NCBI GenBank assembly: GCA_904502285.1
Contig: CAJGEC010000012.1
Location: forward strand, 1 to 57,699
Length of the DNA stretch: 57,699 nucleotides
Source: an uncultured Alistipes sp.
GTDB taxonomy: Bacteria; Bacteroidota; Bacteroidia; Bacteroidales; Rikenellaceae
Reading direction: 5' to 3'
The notes under the pieces are model-generated. The model saw only the letters and a program-made list of their open reading frames with translations, was not told where the DNA came from and ran no database searches. Within the stretch, counting starts at the first letter, position 1; each line of letters begins with the position of its first letter. A program made the translations under genes and the position numbers. Below are positions 41,297 through 50,200 of this stretch, in pieces.

Positions 41297-42592
41297 CTAA
41301 ATCTTAGCACGAAGGAAGCCGATGCCAAAGCGCTCGACTGCTGCACGCTCAAGATCCTCACGTACAGATGGATCAGCGATAGAGATAAGCAACTTAGCAC
41401 GCTGAGCCAACGACTTATTACGCAAATAGACGATACCGTGCTCAGTAGCGATATACTGAGCCTGGAAACGTGTGGTAACAACACCTGCACCCTTAGTTAA
41501 GGTAGGCACAATCTTCGAGATACCCTTAGTGGTAATTGAAGGCAAGGCGATGAAACACTTACCACCCTCCGACAAAGCACCACCATACATAAAGTCGTGC
41601 TGGCCACCAACACCTGAGAAGATGCGCTCACCAATACTATCGGCACAAATCTGACCTGTGAGGTCCACCTCAATAGCCGAGTTTACGGCCATAACCTTAG
41701 GATTCTGACGAATATTCTGTGGGTCGTTAGTCCAAGCCACATCACGGATGACTACGTCGCGGTTGTTGTGCAAGTAGTCGTACAAACGCTGGCTACCCAA
41801 GCACAAGCAAGCAACCGACTTACCAGGGTAGATCTTCTTCAACGAGTTGTCGATGATACCCTTCTGAATGAGAGGCACAACGCCGTCGGTCATAGCCTCG
41901 GTATGCAAGCCGAGGTGCTTATGGCCGTGCAACGCATCGAGCACAGCGTTAGGAATACCACCTACACCAATCTGGAGGGTAGCGCCATCAGGAATCTCGC
42001 CGGCGATATAGTTACCAATAGCGCGCTCTACGTCGTTGGGGATAACTGTAGGTACCTCCACAAGTGGCTCATCACCACGCACCAAAGCATCGATCTTTGA
42101 GACGTGGATGACGGGGTCACCAAAGGTGCGAGGCATATACTTATTTACCTGCGCAATGATAACCTTCGAGCACTCCACAGCCGAGAATGCCAAGTCGGCA
42201 GATACACCATACGAGCAGTAGCCCTCCTCGTCAGGCTCCGACACATTCAACAACGTAACATCCAAAGGCACCTGGCCCGAACGGAACAAAAATGGAATCT
42301 CTCCCAAGAAGGCAGGGATGGTCTGTGCCACACCTGAGTCAATAGCCTTACGCAAGTTGTTGGCTACGAAGAAACTAAGTGGCTCGAACGAGTCTCGCAA
42401 CTCAGCCTTGGCGTATGGAGCGTCGCAACGACCAATGGCGAAAGCCGTATAGACCTTCACGTCGCGCAACTCTGGAGCACGGTCGGTCATTGCCTGCACC
42501 AACACCTCAGGCACAGAGGTAGAACCTTGGATATATACCGAGTCACCAGACTTTATCAATTTCACGGCCTCAGCCGCACTTACTAAATTCAT
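41297..42592 (-). CDS. Acetyl-CoA hydrolase/CoA-transferase family protein
   Basis: A 431-aa family I CoA-transferase of the Cat2/4-hydroxybutyrate or butyryl-CoA:acetate type, swapping CoA between an acyl-CoA and a free acid such as acetate. The glycine-rich IGVGGIPNAVL is at about 208-218, the catalytic glutamate is E232 in LHTEAMTDG, and the second CoA motif is SGVGGQHDFMYGG near residue 335. It is the last gene of the iorA-iorB-aminotransferase operon. In that context the donor is probably the arylacetyl-CoA or similar product of IorAB. Butyryl- or 4-hydroxybutyryl-CoA are alternatives. Confidence 0.88.
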   Translation of the reverse strand: MNLVSAAEAVKLIKSGDSVYIQGSTSVPEVLVQAMTDRAPELRDVKVYTAFAIGRCDAPYAKAELRDSFEPLSFFVANNLRKAIDSGVAQTIPAFLGEIPFLFRSGQVPLDVTLLNVSEPDEEGYCSYGVSADLAFSAVECSKVIIAQVNKYMPRTFGDPVIHVSKIDALVRGDEPLVEVPTVIPNDVERAIGNYIAGEIPDGATLQIGVGGIPNAVLDALHGHKHLGLHTEAMTDGVVPLIQKGIIDNSLKKIYPGKSVACLCLGSQRLYDYLHNNRDVVIRDVAWTNDPQNIRQNPKVMAVNSAIEVDLTGQICADSIGERIFSGVGGQHDFMYGGALSEGGKCFIALPSITTKGISKIVPTLTKGAGVVTTRFQAQYIATEHGIVYLRNKSLAQRAKLLISIADPSVREDLERAAVERFGIGFLRAKI

Positions 42593-42612
42593 ACGTCTTT
42601 AGGTTTAAGAAG

Positions 42613-42636
42613 GGCTGTCCTAAACGGGCAGCCCCA
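42613..42636. repeat. Hairpin between aminotransferase and CoA-transferase genes
   Basis: GGGCTG and CAGCCC enclose TCCTAAACGGG. It lies inside the operon and has no strong T-run on the minus strand, so it could set the ratio of upstream to downstream expression. Confidence 0.5.
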
Positions 42637-42640
42637 ATTT

Positions 42641-43963
42641 TTAATAATCTTGACTGAATAGACGGAGTCGCTTATCCAACTCATCGTACTGATAATCCGA
42701 AATCATCGACACACAACCACGCAAGCCCTCGCGAGAACTTCCCGTAGGAGCAAGAGTGATAGCCGAGATACCGTAGTAGATAAGTTTATTAATAAGCTGC
42801 TCGCCTGTCATATCCTTATAACCGAAGGTGAAGAAGAAGCCATCGCTAACCTCCTGATCACAATCCTTGTCGTAGACGATATGGAAACCATTCTTCACCA
42901 TAATCTCCTTAACGCGCTCTGCACGACGTGCATACTCGCGCGTATGACCTACGAAGTCGAGACGGCCATCCGATGCCGCACGGAACATAGCAGCCAAAGC
43001 ATACTGTGCAGAGTGTGGAACACCCGAAGAGAGCACATAGAGGATATTGAAGATGAAGTTACGACGGAACTGACCATCGTTACCATATCTCTCAGCGAAC
43101 TTGTCGTAGCAACGCTCTGCCAAGGCAGGATTCATAGCCACGATAGCGATGCGCTGACCCGCATACGAGAACATCTTTGAGCCTGAGAGCAGGTGGAGGC
43201 AGTTATCGGTGTAGCGAGCTACAGATGGCTGGTATGGCGCCTCGAAAGGCTTAGAACGATCCTCACGGAAGTCCATATTGAGGTAAGCCAAATCCTCAAC
43301 TACGATGACATCGTACTTGGTAGCCATACGGCCGATAATCTCCAACTCCGACTCATTCAAACACATCCACGTAGGGTTGTTAGGGTTAGAGTAGATGATA
43401 CCGCTGATACGGCCCGAAGAGAGAATCTCCTCAAGTTTAGCCTCAAGCTTCTCACCGCGGTAGTCGATAACATCGAACGACTCGAAGCGGATACCCTGAA
43501 CCTTACACTGAGCCTTCTGGACAGGGAAGCCAGGGTCGATAAAGAGTATGGTATCGCGGTCGTCACGCATCTGGCTCAACGCCATAAACGTAGCGAAAGC
43601 TCCCTGCATAGAGCCTACAGTAGGCACGATGCACATTGGAGGGATGTCGAGGTTGATGAAGGCCTTGATGAAGCGTGAAGCCTCCTTGGTAAGTGGCTCG
43701 ATACCTGTGATGAGGGGGTACTTAGCACCTACACCCGAAAGCAATGCCTCGTGCTCAGCCTCGATACCGATCATCTCGGCAGGCAAGCCTGGCTCACCAA
43801 TCTCCATACGAATATACTCAACACCCGTCTTAGCCTCGATATCCTTCACCACGCTAACAAATTGGCGAATAGAGGCAGCACCAAGCTCCTTAGCATTACG
43901 CAAGCCGTTGGCAATACAGATGTTGTCTACCGTCTGCTTATCTAATGGTCTATCCATTGTCAT
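42641..43963 (-). CDS. Pyridoxal-phosphate aminotransferase, class I/II
   Basis: A 440-aa fold-type I aminotransferase. Visible motifs are EIGEPGLP near residue 55, YSNPNNPTW at 191-199, the PLP-binding lysine K263 in LLSGSKMFSYAGQRIA, and the substrate-carboxylate arginine in EGLRGCVSM near the C-terminus. It overlaps the end of iorB by one base (TAATG), indicating translational coupling. Feeding a 2-oxoacid oxidoreductase, it probably converts aromatic or branched amino acids to their 2-oxoacids. Exact specificity is unknown. Confidence 0.9.
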   Translation of the reverse strand: MTMDRPLDKQTVDNICIANGLRNAKELGAASIRQFVSVVKDIEAKTGVEYIRMEIGEPGLPAEMIGIEAEHEALLSGVGAKYPLITGIEPLTKEASRFIKAFINLDIPPMCIVPTVGSMQGAFATFMALSQMRDDRDTILFIDPGFPVQKAQCKVQGIRFESFDVIDYRGEKLEAKLEEILSSGRISGIIYSNPNNPTWMCLNESELEIIGRMATKYDVIVVEDLAYLNMDFREDRSKPFEAPYQPSVARYTDNCLHLLSGSKMFSYAGQRIAIVAMNPALAERCYDKFAERYGNDGQFRRNFIFNILYVLSSGVPHSAQYALAAMFRAASDGRLDFVGHTREYARRAERVKEIMVKNGFHIVYDKDCDQEVSDGFFFTFGYKDMTGEQLINKLIYYGISAITLAPTGSSREGLRGCVSMISDYQYDELDKRLRLFSQDY

Positions 43964-44544
43964 TACTTTTTGATTGAGTTATCATAACCTGCACGTACCG
44001 CTGCGAGGTTCTTCTCGATAACCTCCTCACCCTTACGGGCAAAGATGCGACGAATACCTGCCTCGATCTTCTCGAACTCGATGTCGAGCATAGGGATAGC
44101 TGCACCCAACAACACCATATTTGCTGCCTGAAGTGGTGCACCAGCATCCTTAGCGAGCTGCTCCACGTTGAGCGATACGCAGTTAGGCAAAGCAGCGAGG
44201 TGTGCATTAAGCTCCTCCTCTGCAGGATAGTTAGGGATATTTACGAATGGAACATTTGAGGTTACTACCCAACCATCCTTCTTCAAATATGTCAAGTAGC
44301 GCAACGCCTCCATAGGCTCCAACGAGATGATGATATCGGCACCACCCTTAGCGATAAGATCCGATGCGATAGGCTCAGTAGAGAGACGCAAGTTACTCTG
44401 AACATCACCACCACGCTGGCTCATACCGTGAACTTCGGCCTGCTTGATGTTCCAGCCCTCAGCCATTGCAGCCTCGCCAATAACCGTAGCAATCGACAGA
44501 ATACCCTGTCCGCCGACACCTGCCAAAATAATATCTTTCTTCAT
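43963..44544 (-). CDS. iorB: Indolepyruvate:ferredoxin oxidoreductase, beta subunit
   Basis: A 193-aa gamma-type (CoA/electron-transfer) subunit pairing with IorA to turn aryl pyruvates into arylacetyl-CoA with reduction of ferredoxin. The motifs are ILAGVGGQGILSIATVIGEA at the N-terminus, EVHGMSQRGGDVQSNLR around 38-54, and GADIIISLEPMEALRYL. It lies 26 bases after iorA and overlaps the aminotransferase start. Confidence 0.94.
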   Translation of the reverse strand: MKKDIILAGVGGQGILSIATVIGEAAMAEGWNIKQAEVHGMSQRGGDVQSNLRLSTEPIASDLIAKGGADIIISLEPMEALRYLTYLKKDGWVVTSNVPFVNIPNYPAEEELNAHLAALPNCVSLNVEQLAKDAGAPLQAANMVLLGAAIPMLDIEFEKIEAGIRRIFARKGEEVIEKNLAAVRAGYDNSIKK

Positions 44545-44570
44545 TACTTCTCTTTTTTCTTAGTTATTAA

Positions 44571-46190
44571 CTACTCGTTCTTTGCTGCATTCTTAGCCTT
44601 AGCGTGACGCTTTGCGGTCTGAATACACTCACGACGTGGAATCACTACAGAGACACCCTTGTACTCGATCTCCTGACGAAGGATATCCTTGATCTCCTCC
44701 ATATTCTTTGGAAGTGGCACAACGACACGTACGTGGTCAGGGTGAACACCTACACCGCGGCAGATATCCTCAATCTTACCTGTACCTGCAGAGTTCTGAC
44801 CACCAGTCATACCTGTAGTAAGGTTATCAGAGATGATAACAACCACGTTTGCGTTAGAGTTCACACAGTCCAAAAGACCTGTTATACCTGAGTGAGTGAA
44901 GGTAGAGTCGCCGATAACAGCGAATGCAGGGAACTGACCAGCATCCGAAGCACCCTTAGCCATAGTGATAGAGGCACCCATCTCTACACAAGCGTGCAAA
45001 GCCTGGAATGGAGGCAACGCTCCGAGAGTGTAGCAACCGATATCACCGAAGATGCGTGGGTTCTCATACTCTGCAGCAACCTCGTTCAACGCCTTGTACA
45101 TATCTCTGTGACCACAACCCTGGCACAATGCTGGTGGACGTGCTACAACGATATCGTCAGCCTCAAGGTTCTCCAACTTCTCCATACCCAACGATAGACG
45201 TACGCTATCAGGAGTAAGCTCACCCACACGTGGCAAGTCGCCAGTCAAACGACCCTTAACCACAACTGTCGAAGGAACGATAGCACGTACCATCTCCTCA
45301 ACAACAGGCTGACCCTCCTCCATAACGAGGATCTCCTTAGCACCATCAGCAACCATCTTCTCGATAAGCTCCACTGGGAGTGGATACTGCGAAATCTTGA
45401 GGACACTACGCTTGTTGCAGTTAGCGCAATTCTCCATGTAGTAGTTGTAGGCGATACCTGTGGTAATCACACCCAACTCTGGGTTCTCACCCTTAACATA
45501 CCAGTTGTACTTAGACTCTACAGAGGCCTTCAACAAGTCATCCTGCTGAGCAAGGAGCTCCACATAACGCTTCTTAGCAAACGCTGGCAACAAGATCCAG
45601 CGACGTACATCCTCAGGACGAGAGATCTCGTTCTGCTTGCGTGGGGTCTCAGTGACCTCCACAACGGCACGAGAGTGTGCCATACGTGTAGTCACACGCA
45701 TCAATACTGGGAGCTTTACAGCCTCCGAGAGCTCGAACGCTGCACGTGTCATCTCGTAAGCCTCCTGCTGTGATGATGGCTCGAAGATTGGCATCAACGC
45801 GAACTTACCATAGAAACGTGAGTCCTGCTCATTCTGTGAAGAGTGCATAGATGGATCGTCGGCAGCAACAACTACCAAACCACCATTTACACCCGTCATT
45901 GCTGAGTTCACAAATGGGTCAGCAGCGACGTTCATACCTACGTGCTTCATACATACCAAAGCACGCTTACCCATATAAGACATACCAAGAGCGCCCTCCA
46001 TAGCGGTCTTCTCATTAGTAGCCCAACGGCAGAAGATCTTATCCTCAGCCTCGCCGCGCTTCTCTTCGCGCAACTGAATAAACTCTGTGATTTCGGTAGA
46101 CGGAGTACCTGGATAGGCGTAAACACCCGAAAGGCCCGAATCGATAGCGGCCTGTGCAATAGCCTCGTCACCGAGAAGTAGTTTTCTCAT
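44571..46190 (-). CDS. iorA: Indolepyruvate:ferredoxin oxidoreductase, alpha subunit
   Basis: A 539-aa TPP-dependent subunit. The pyrimidine-binding domain begins with SGVYAYPGTPSTEITEF and contains MKHVGMNVAADPF. The TPP-binding domain carries PPALCQGCGHRDMY (about 353-366), IGDSTFTHSGITGLLD and NLTTGMTGGQNSAGTG. Many IorA proteins end with a ferredoxin-like domain holding two 4Fe-4S clusters. Here the protein stops shortly after VVIPRRECIQTAKRHA in a Lys/Ala-rich tail with a single Cys, so that domain is absent. It is the first gene of the operon, with a promoter at 46252-46259. Confidence 0.94.
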   Translation of the reverse strand: MRKLLLGDEAIAQAAIDSGLSGVYAYPGTPSTEITEFIQLREEKRGEAEDKIFCRWATNEKTAMEGALGMSYMGKRALVCMKHVGMNVAADPFVNSAMTGVNGGLVVVAADDPSMHSSQNEQDSRFYGKFALMPIFEPSSQQEAYEMTRAAFELSEAVKLPVLMRVTTRMAHSRAVVEVTETPRKQNEISRPEDVRRWILLPAFAKKRYVELLAQQDDLLKASVESKYNWYVKGENPELGVITTGIAYNYYMENCANCNKRSVLKISQYPLPVELIEKMVADGAKEILVMEEGQPVVEEMVRAIVPSTVVVKGRLTGDLPRVGELTPDSVRLSLGMEKLENLEADDIVVARPPALCQGCGHRDMYKALNEVAAEYENPRIFGDIGCYTLGALPPFQALHACVEMGASITMAKGASDAGQFPAFAVIGDSTFTHSGITGLLDCVNSNANVVVIISDNLTTGMTGGQNSAGTGKIEDICRGVGVHPDHVRVVVPLPKNMEEIKDILRQEIEYKGVSVVIPRRECIQTAKRHAKAKNAAKNE

Positions 46191-46251
46191 ATTGTTAATG
46201 TTTTAGGTTTGTTATTTATCTGTTAGTTTTTGCTTCTACAGTTATCATCCT

Positions 46252-46259
46252 CAAAGTTA
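46252..46259 (-). promoter_or_regulatory. -7 box of the ior operon
   Basis: The minus strand reads TAACTTTG about 62 bases upstream of the iorA ATG. TTTC 20 bases further upstream may be the -33 element. Confidence 0.6.
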
Positions 46260-46450
46260 CGCAAAATTTTCTATTCTGCGAAACTTTTTATCCACTTTTT
46301 AACCCACCCTCTCCGACTTTGTCTATGACATCTCCTCGCCATCGGGCAGAAAACATCGTTGTCAAATATAGCGTTTTAGATAAGTTTTGGAGGGAATGAG
46401 AAATAGACTACGGGGCACACAAAGCGTATTGAGAAGGTGGAGAAGGGTGT

Positions 46451-46616
46451 GTGGCGCTGACACGAAAAAGCCACCGATGGAGAGTGTGAGGGTGTTTTCT
46501 TGTCAGAAGGCGGTAGATGTGGTCTCGATAAAGAGATAAGCCCAGATGGGTAGTGTGATGGGATTTGTCGTTAGAGTGGTGCTAATGTGGCGCTGACACG
46601 AAAAAGCCACCGATGG
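46451..46616. repeat. Direct repeat of a terminator-derived 30-mer
   Basis: GTGGCGCTGACACGAAAAAG followed by CCACCGATGG occurs exactly at 46451-46480 and 46587-46616, 136 bases apart. The second copy is the distal arm and T-run of the terminator at 46600-46646. The first copy has lost its partner arm. Confidence 0.85.
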
Positions 46617-46646
46617 GTAGTACTTGACGTACGTCCCATTGGTGGC
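46600..46646 (-). terminator. Terminator of the DksA-like gene
   Basis: On the minus strand GCCACCAATGGG, loop, CCCATCGGTGGC (11 of 12 pairs) is followed by TTTTTCG. Confidence 0.75.
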
Positions 46647-46688
46647 GTTGATTGAAGCGCCGCAGTAGCGCCGCTATAACGACAAAGA

Positions 46689-47063
46689 TTATTTGCGGGC
46701 GGTCTTAGCCTCTATACACTCCGTCGCGTGAGGCACGCGCAAAAGACGCTCACGAGGAATTAGTTTACCTGTGGTCTTGCAGATGCCGTATGTCTTATTC
46801 TTAATGCGCACAAGGGCCATTTCGAGGTTGCGGATGAACTTAGCCTGACGCTGAGCCAACGAGCCATACTCCTCGCGCGAAAGGGTTGTAGCACCCTCCT
46901 CCATAACCTTGAAGGTAGGTGACGAATCCTCAGTATCATTCTCATTGCTGGTTGCTGAACGCAACATATCGTAATCGGCACGTGCCGATGCCAACTTCTG
47001 CTCTATCAACTGACGGAACTCCTCAAGTTCTGCGTCGTTATAACGGGTCTTCTCCTCTGACAT
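46689..47063 (-). CDS. TraR/DksA-family protein with reduced zinc finger
   Basis: A 124-aa DksA/TraR-like protein expected to bind in the RNA polymerase secondary channel. The N-terminal ~75 residues form a charged helical hairpin (LEEFRQLIEQKLASARADYD and the LAQRQAKFIRNLEMAL helix). The C-terminal zinc-finger region keeps the spacing of the family (YGICKTTGKLIPRERLLRVPHATECIEAK, in two parts). Only one Cys of each CxxC pair remains, so zinc binding through four cysteines is not possible. It lies downstream of ileS but after a terminator (47150-47193). Confidence 0.88.
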   Translation of the reverse strand: MSEEKTRYNDAELEEFRQLIEQKLASARADYDMLRSATSNENDTEDSSPTFKVMEEGATTLSREEYGSLAQRQAKFIRNLEMALVRIKNKTYGICKTTGKLIPRERLLRVPHATECIEAKTARK

Positions 47064-47149
47064 AATCGTAGCGTTTTTGTACGGTTAGACATTTACATAA
47101 AGCGAAATTAAGCAAAAATTATGAAATATGCAAACATCATTATAAAAAA

Positions 47150-47193
47150 AGATGAAAAAAGAGTTGTCCGACAGAGATATCGAACAACTCTTT
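47150..47193 (-). terminator. Terminator of ileS
   Basis: On the minus strand AAAGAGTTGT, loop, ACAACTCTTTTTT. The stem is about 7-10 bp and is followed by a T-run. Confidence 0.75.
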
Positions 47194-47222
47194 CTTATTA
47201 ATATATGGTTACGTAACGACCG

Positions 47223-50200
47223 CTAAGCCTTTGTAACGGCAATCTTGAGAGGCGCCTCGTCGATATCTGAATCTACTACGAAGTCTCCCGCAGGGGTTGC
47301 CACAGCCTTAACCTCCACGGCCAAGGTCTGCTGAGCGATGTAGTCAGCGAAACTCTCGATAGCAGGAGATGTAAGGTCGGTAGCCTCGATCTCTACGCGA
47401 ATCTTATCGGTAACCTCGAAGCCAGAATCCTTACGTATATTCTGGATGCGGTTTACCAACTCACGTGCTACACCCTCACGACGCAACTCGTCAGAGATGG
47501 TGATATCCAAGGCCACGGTAAGTTTACCCTCCGAAGCCACGAGCCATCCTGGCATATCCTCAGATGTGATATCGTAGTCCGCAGCGGTAGTAACCAACTG
47601 CTCACCATCGATATTTAGGATGGTCTCAGCGTCGTTCTCCACAGCAGCAATCTGCTCCTGAGTGAAGGTAGCAACCAACGCAGCAATCTGCTTCATATAC
47701 TTACCATACTTAGGACCGAGGGTCTTGAAGTTAGGCTTGATACGCTTGGTGATAATGCCTGTGGTATCAGCGATAAGTTCGATATCCTTAACATTTACCT
47801 CGTTCATAATCAACGCACGTACAGCCTCGATATGTTTAGCCATCTGCTTATCCAAGACTGGGATGATAATCTTTGCCAATGGCTGACGCACCTTGATATT
47901 AACCTTACGACGCAAAGCCAATACCATAGATGAAGTGCGCTGTGCCAACGACATCATCTCCTCCAACTCCTTGACGATGAGCGACTCATCACACTTAGGA
48001 TACTCTGCGAGGTGAACGCTCGACTCGGTATGGCGACCACTTACGGCATTCAAATCACAGAAGATGCGGTCTGAGATGAATGGAGCGATAGGCGCTGCCA
48101 ACATAACAACGCTCTCCAAACAGGTGTACAATGTCTGGTATGCTGAGAGCTTATCCTCGGTAAGCTCGCCACCCCAGAAACGCTTACGGTTGAGGCGCAC
48201 ATACCAGTTAGAGAGGTTCTCATTAACAAACTGGTCGATACGACGTGCCGCAGGGGTTGGGTCGTACTCCTCCAACGATGCTGTGACATCCTTGATGAGG
48301 GTGTTCAACTCCGACAAGATCCAGCGATCGATCTCTGGGCGCTTCTCGATAGCCACCTCAGCCTCCTGACCTGTGAAGCCATCGATATTTGCGTAGAGCG
48401 CAAAGAATGAGTAGGTATTGTAAAGTGTACCGAAGAACTTACGACGACACTCATCCACGCCATCAACATCGAACTTAAGGTTATCCCAAGGCTGTGAGTT
48501 AGAGATCATATACCAACGTGTAGCGTCGGCACCATACTTCTTCAACACCTCGAATGGATCTACGGCATTACCCAAACGCTTCGACATCTTGTTACCATTC
48601 TTATCCAATACCAAACCGTTAGAGATGATATTCTTGAATGCTACAGAGTCGAACAACATTGTTGCGATAGCGTGGAGTGTGTAGAACCAACCACGGGTCT
48701 GATCGACACCCTCAGCGATGAAGTCTGCAGGGTAAATCTGGTCGAATCCCTCCTTAGCCTCGAATGGGTAGTGTACCTGAGCGTAAGGCATAGCACCTGA
48801 GTCGAACCATACGTCGATCAAGTCTGGCTCACGACGCATAGGCTCACCCTTAGATGATACCAAGACGATGTTATCTACGTATGGGCGGTGAAGGTCGATA
48901 TTCTCTGTCGAGTAGTTCTCCTTCGACATATCGCCAACCTTGAAGTTCTTATATGGGTTCTCGGTCATCACACCTGCAGCCACAGCCTTCTCAATCTCGG
49001 CGATAAGCTCCTCGATAGAGCCGATACACTTGAGTTCTGAACGATCCTCAGTAGCCCAGATTGGGAGTGGAGTGCCCCAGAAGCGCGAACGTGAGAGGTT
49101 CCAGTCGTTGATATTCTCAAGCCACTTACCGAAACGGCCAGTACCTGTAGACTCTGGCTTCCAGTAGATGGTCTTGTTGAGCTCCATCATACGCTCACGA
49201 AGCGCCGTGGTGCGGATAAACCAAGAGTCCAATGGGTAGTACAACACTGGCTTATCTGTACGCCAGCAGTGTGGATAGTTGTGGGTATGCTTCTCGATCT
49301 TGAATACCTTGCCAGTCTCCTTGAGGCGGATAGAGATATATACGTCGAGAGTCTCAGCCGCTGCAGCAGCCTTGTCGTCATAACGACCATCCACGGTAAA
49401 CTGTGGGTCGTAGGCATTCTTCACAAAGCGACCCTCATACTCCTTATACGACTCCTCAACACACTCCTTAACAAAGCGCTCGTCGAGTTCCTCGGTGAGG
49501 TAGAACTTACCAGTGAAGTCCACCATAGGACGAGTCTCGCCACGCTTGTTAATCATAAAGAGCGAAGGGATGCCAGCCTGACGTGCCACAAAGGCATCAT
49601 CAGCACCGAAGGTAGGAGCGATATGTACGATACCAGTACCATCCTCGATGGTTACGTAGTCGCCAAGGATTACGCGGAAGCCCTTTGCAGAGGCCTCAAC
49701 CCAGTTGCCAGCCTCGTCGCACTCAACAGGCTTTACCCAAGGGATAAGCTGCTCGTAGTGCATACCCTCAAGCTCTGTACCACGCCACTTGCCTACTACC
49801 TCGAATGGGATAACCTTATCGCCAGCCTTATAGCCATCAAGAGCCAACTCCTCGCCCTTCTTGTTGAAGATAGAGTAGAGCAATGGCTCAGCTACTACGG
49901 CGGTAATCTTCTGGCCATCGTATGGGTTGTAGGTGCGAACTGCCACGTAGTCGATCTTAGGACCAACGCAGAGCGCAGTATTTGAAGGCAATGTCCAAGG
50001 GGTTGTTGTCCAAGCCAAGAAGACTGGAGTACCCCAACCCTCCATCTCAGCCTTAGGATCCACGATGCGGAACTGTGCCGTACAAGTCGTATCCTTAACG
50101 TCGCGGTAGCAACCAGGCTGGTTCAACTCGTGAGTCGAAAGACCAGTACCTGCGGCTGGCGAGTATGGCTGGATAGTGTAACCCTTATAGAGGAGGCCCT

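Larger units (their letters stand above)
46191..46688. other. Intergenic region with duplicated terminator sequence
   Basis: These 498 bases hold the iorA promoter (46252-46259), two 30-bp direct repeats (46451-46480 and 46587-46616), a weaker third copy (46538-46563), and the terminator of the DksA-like gene. No gene was found. In many relatives lspA follows the ileS-dksA pair here; it is absent. Confidence 0.6.

Noticed and set aside
46191..46688. CRISPR array or transposon ends
   Set aside because: Only two exact copies 136 bases apart. They derive from a terminator, with no regular spacers and no transposase.
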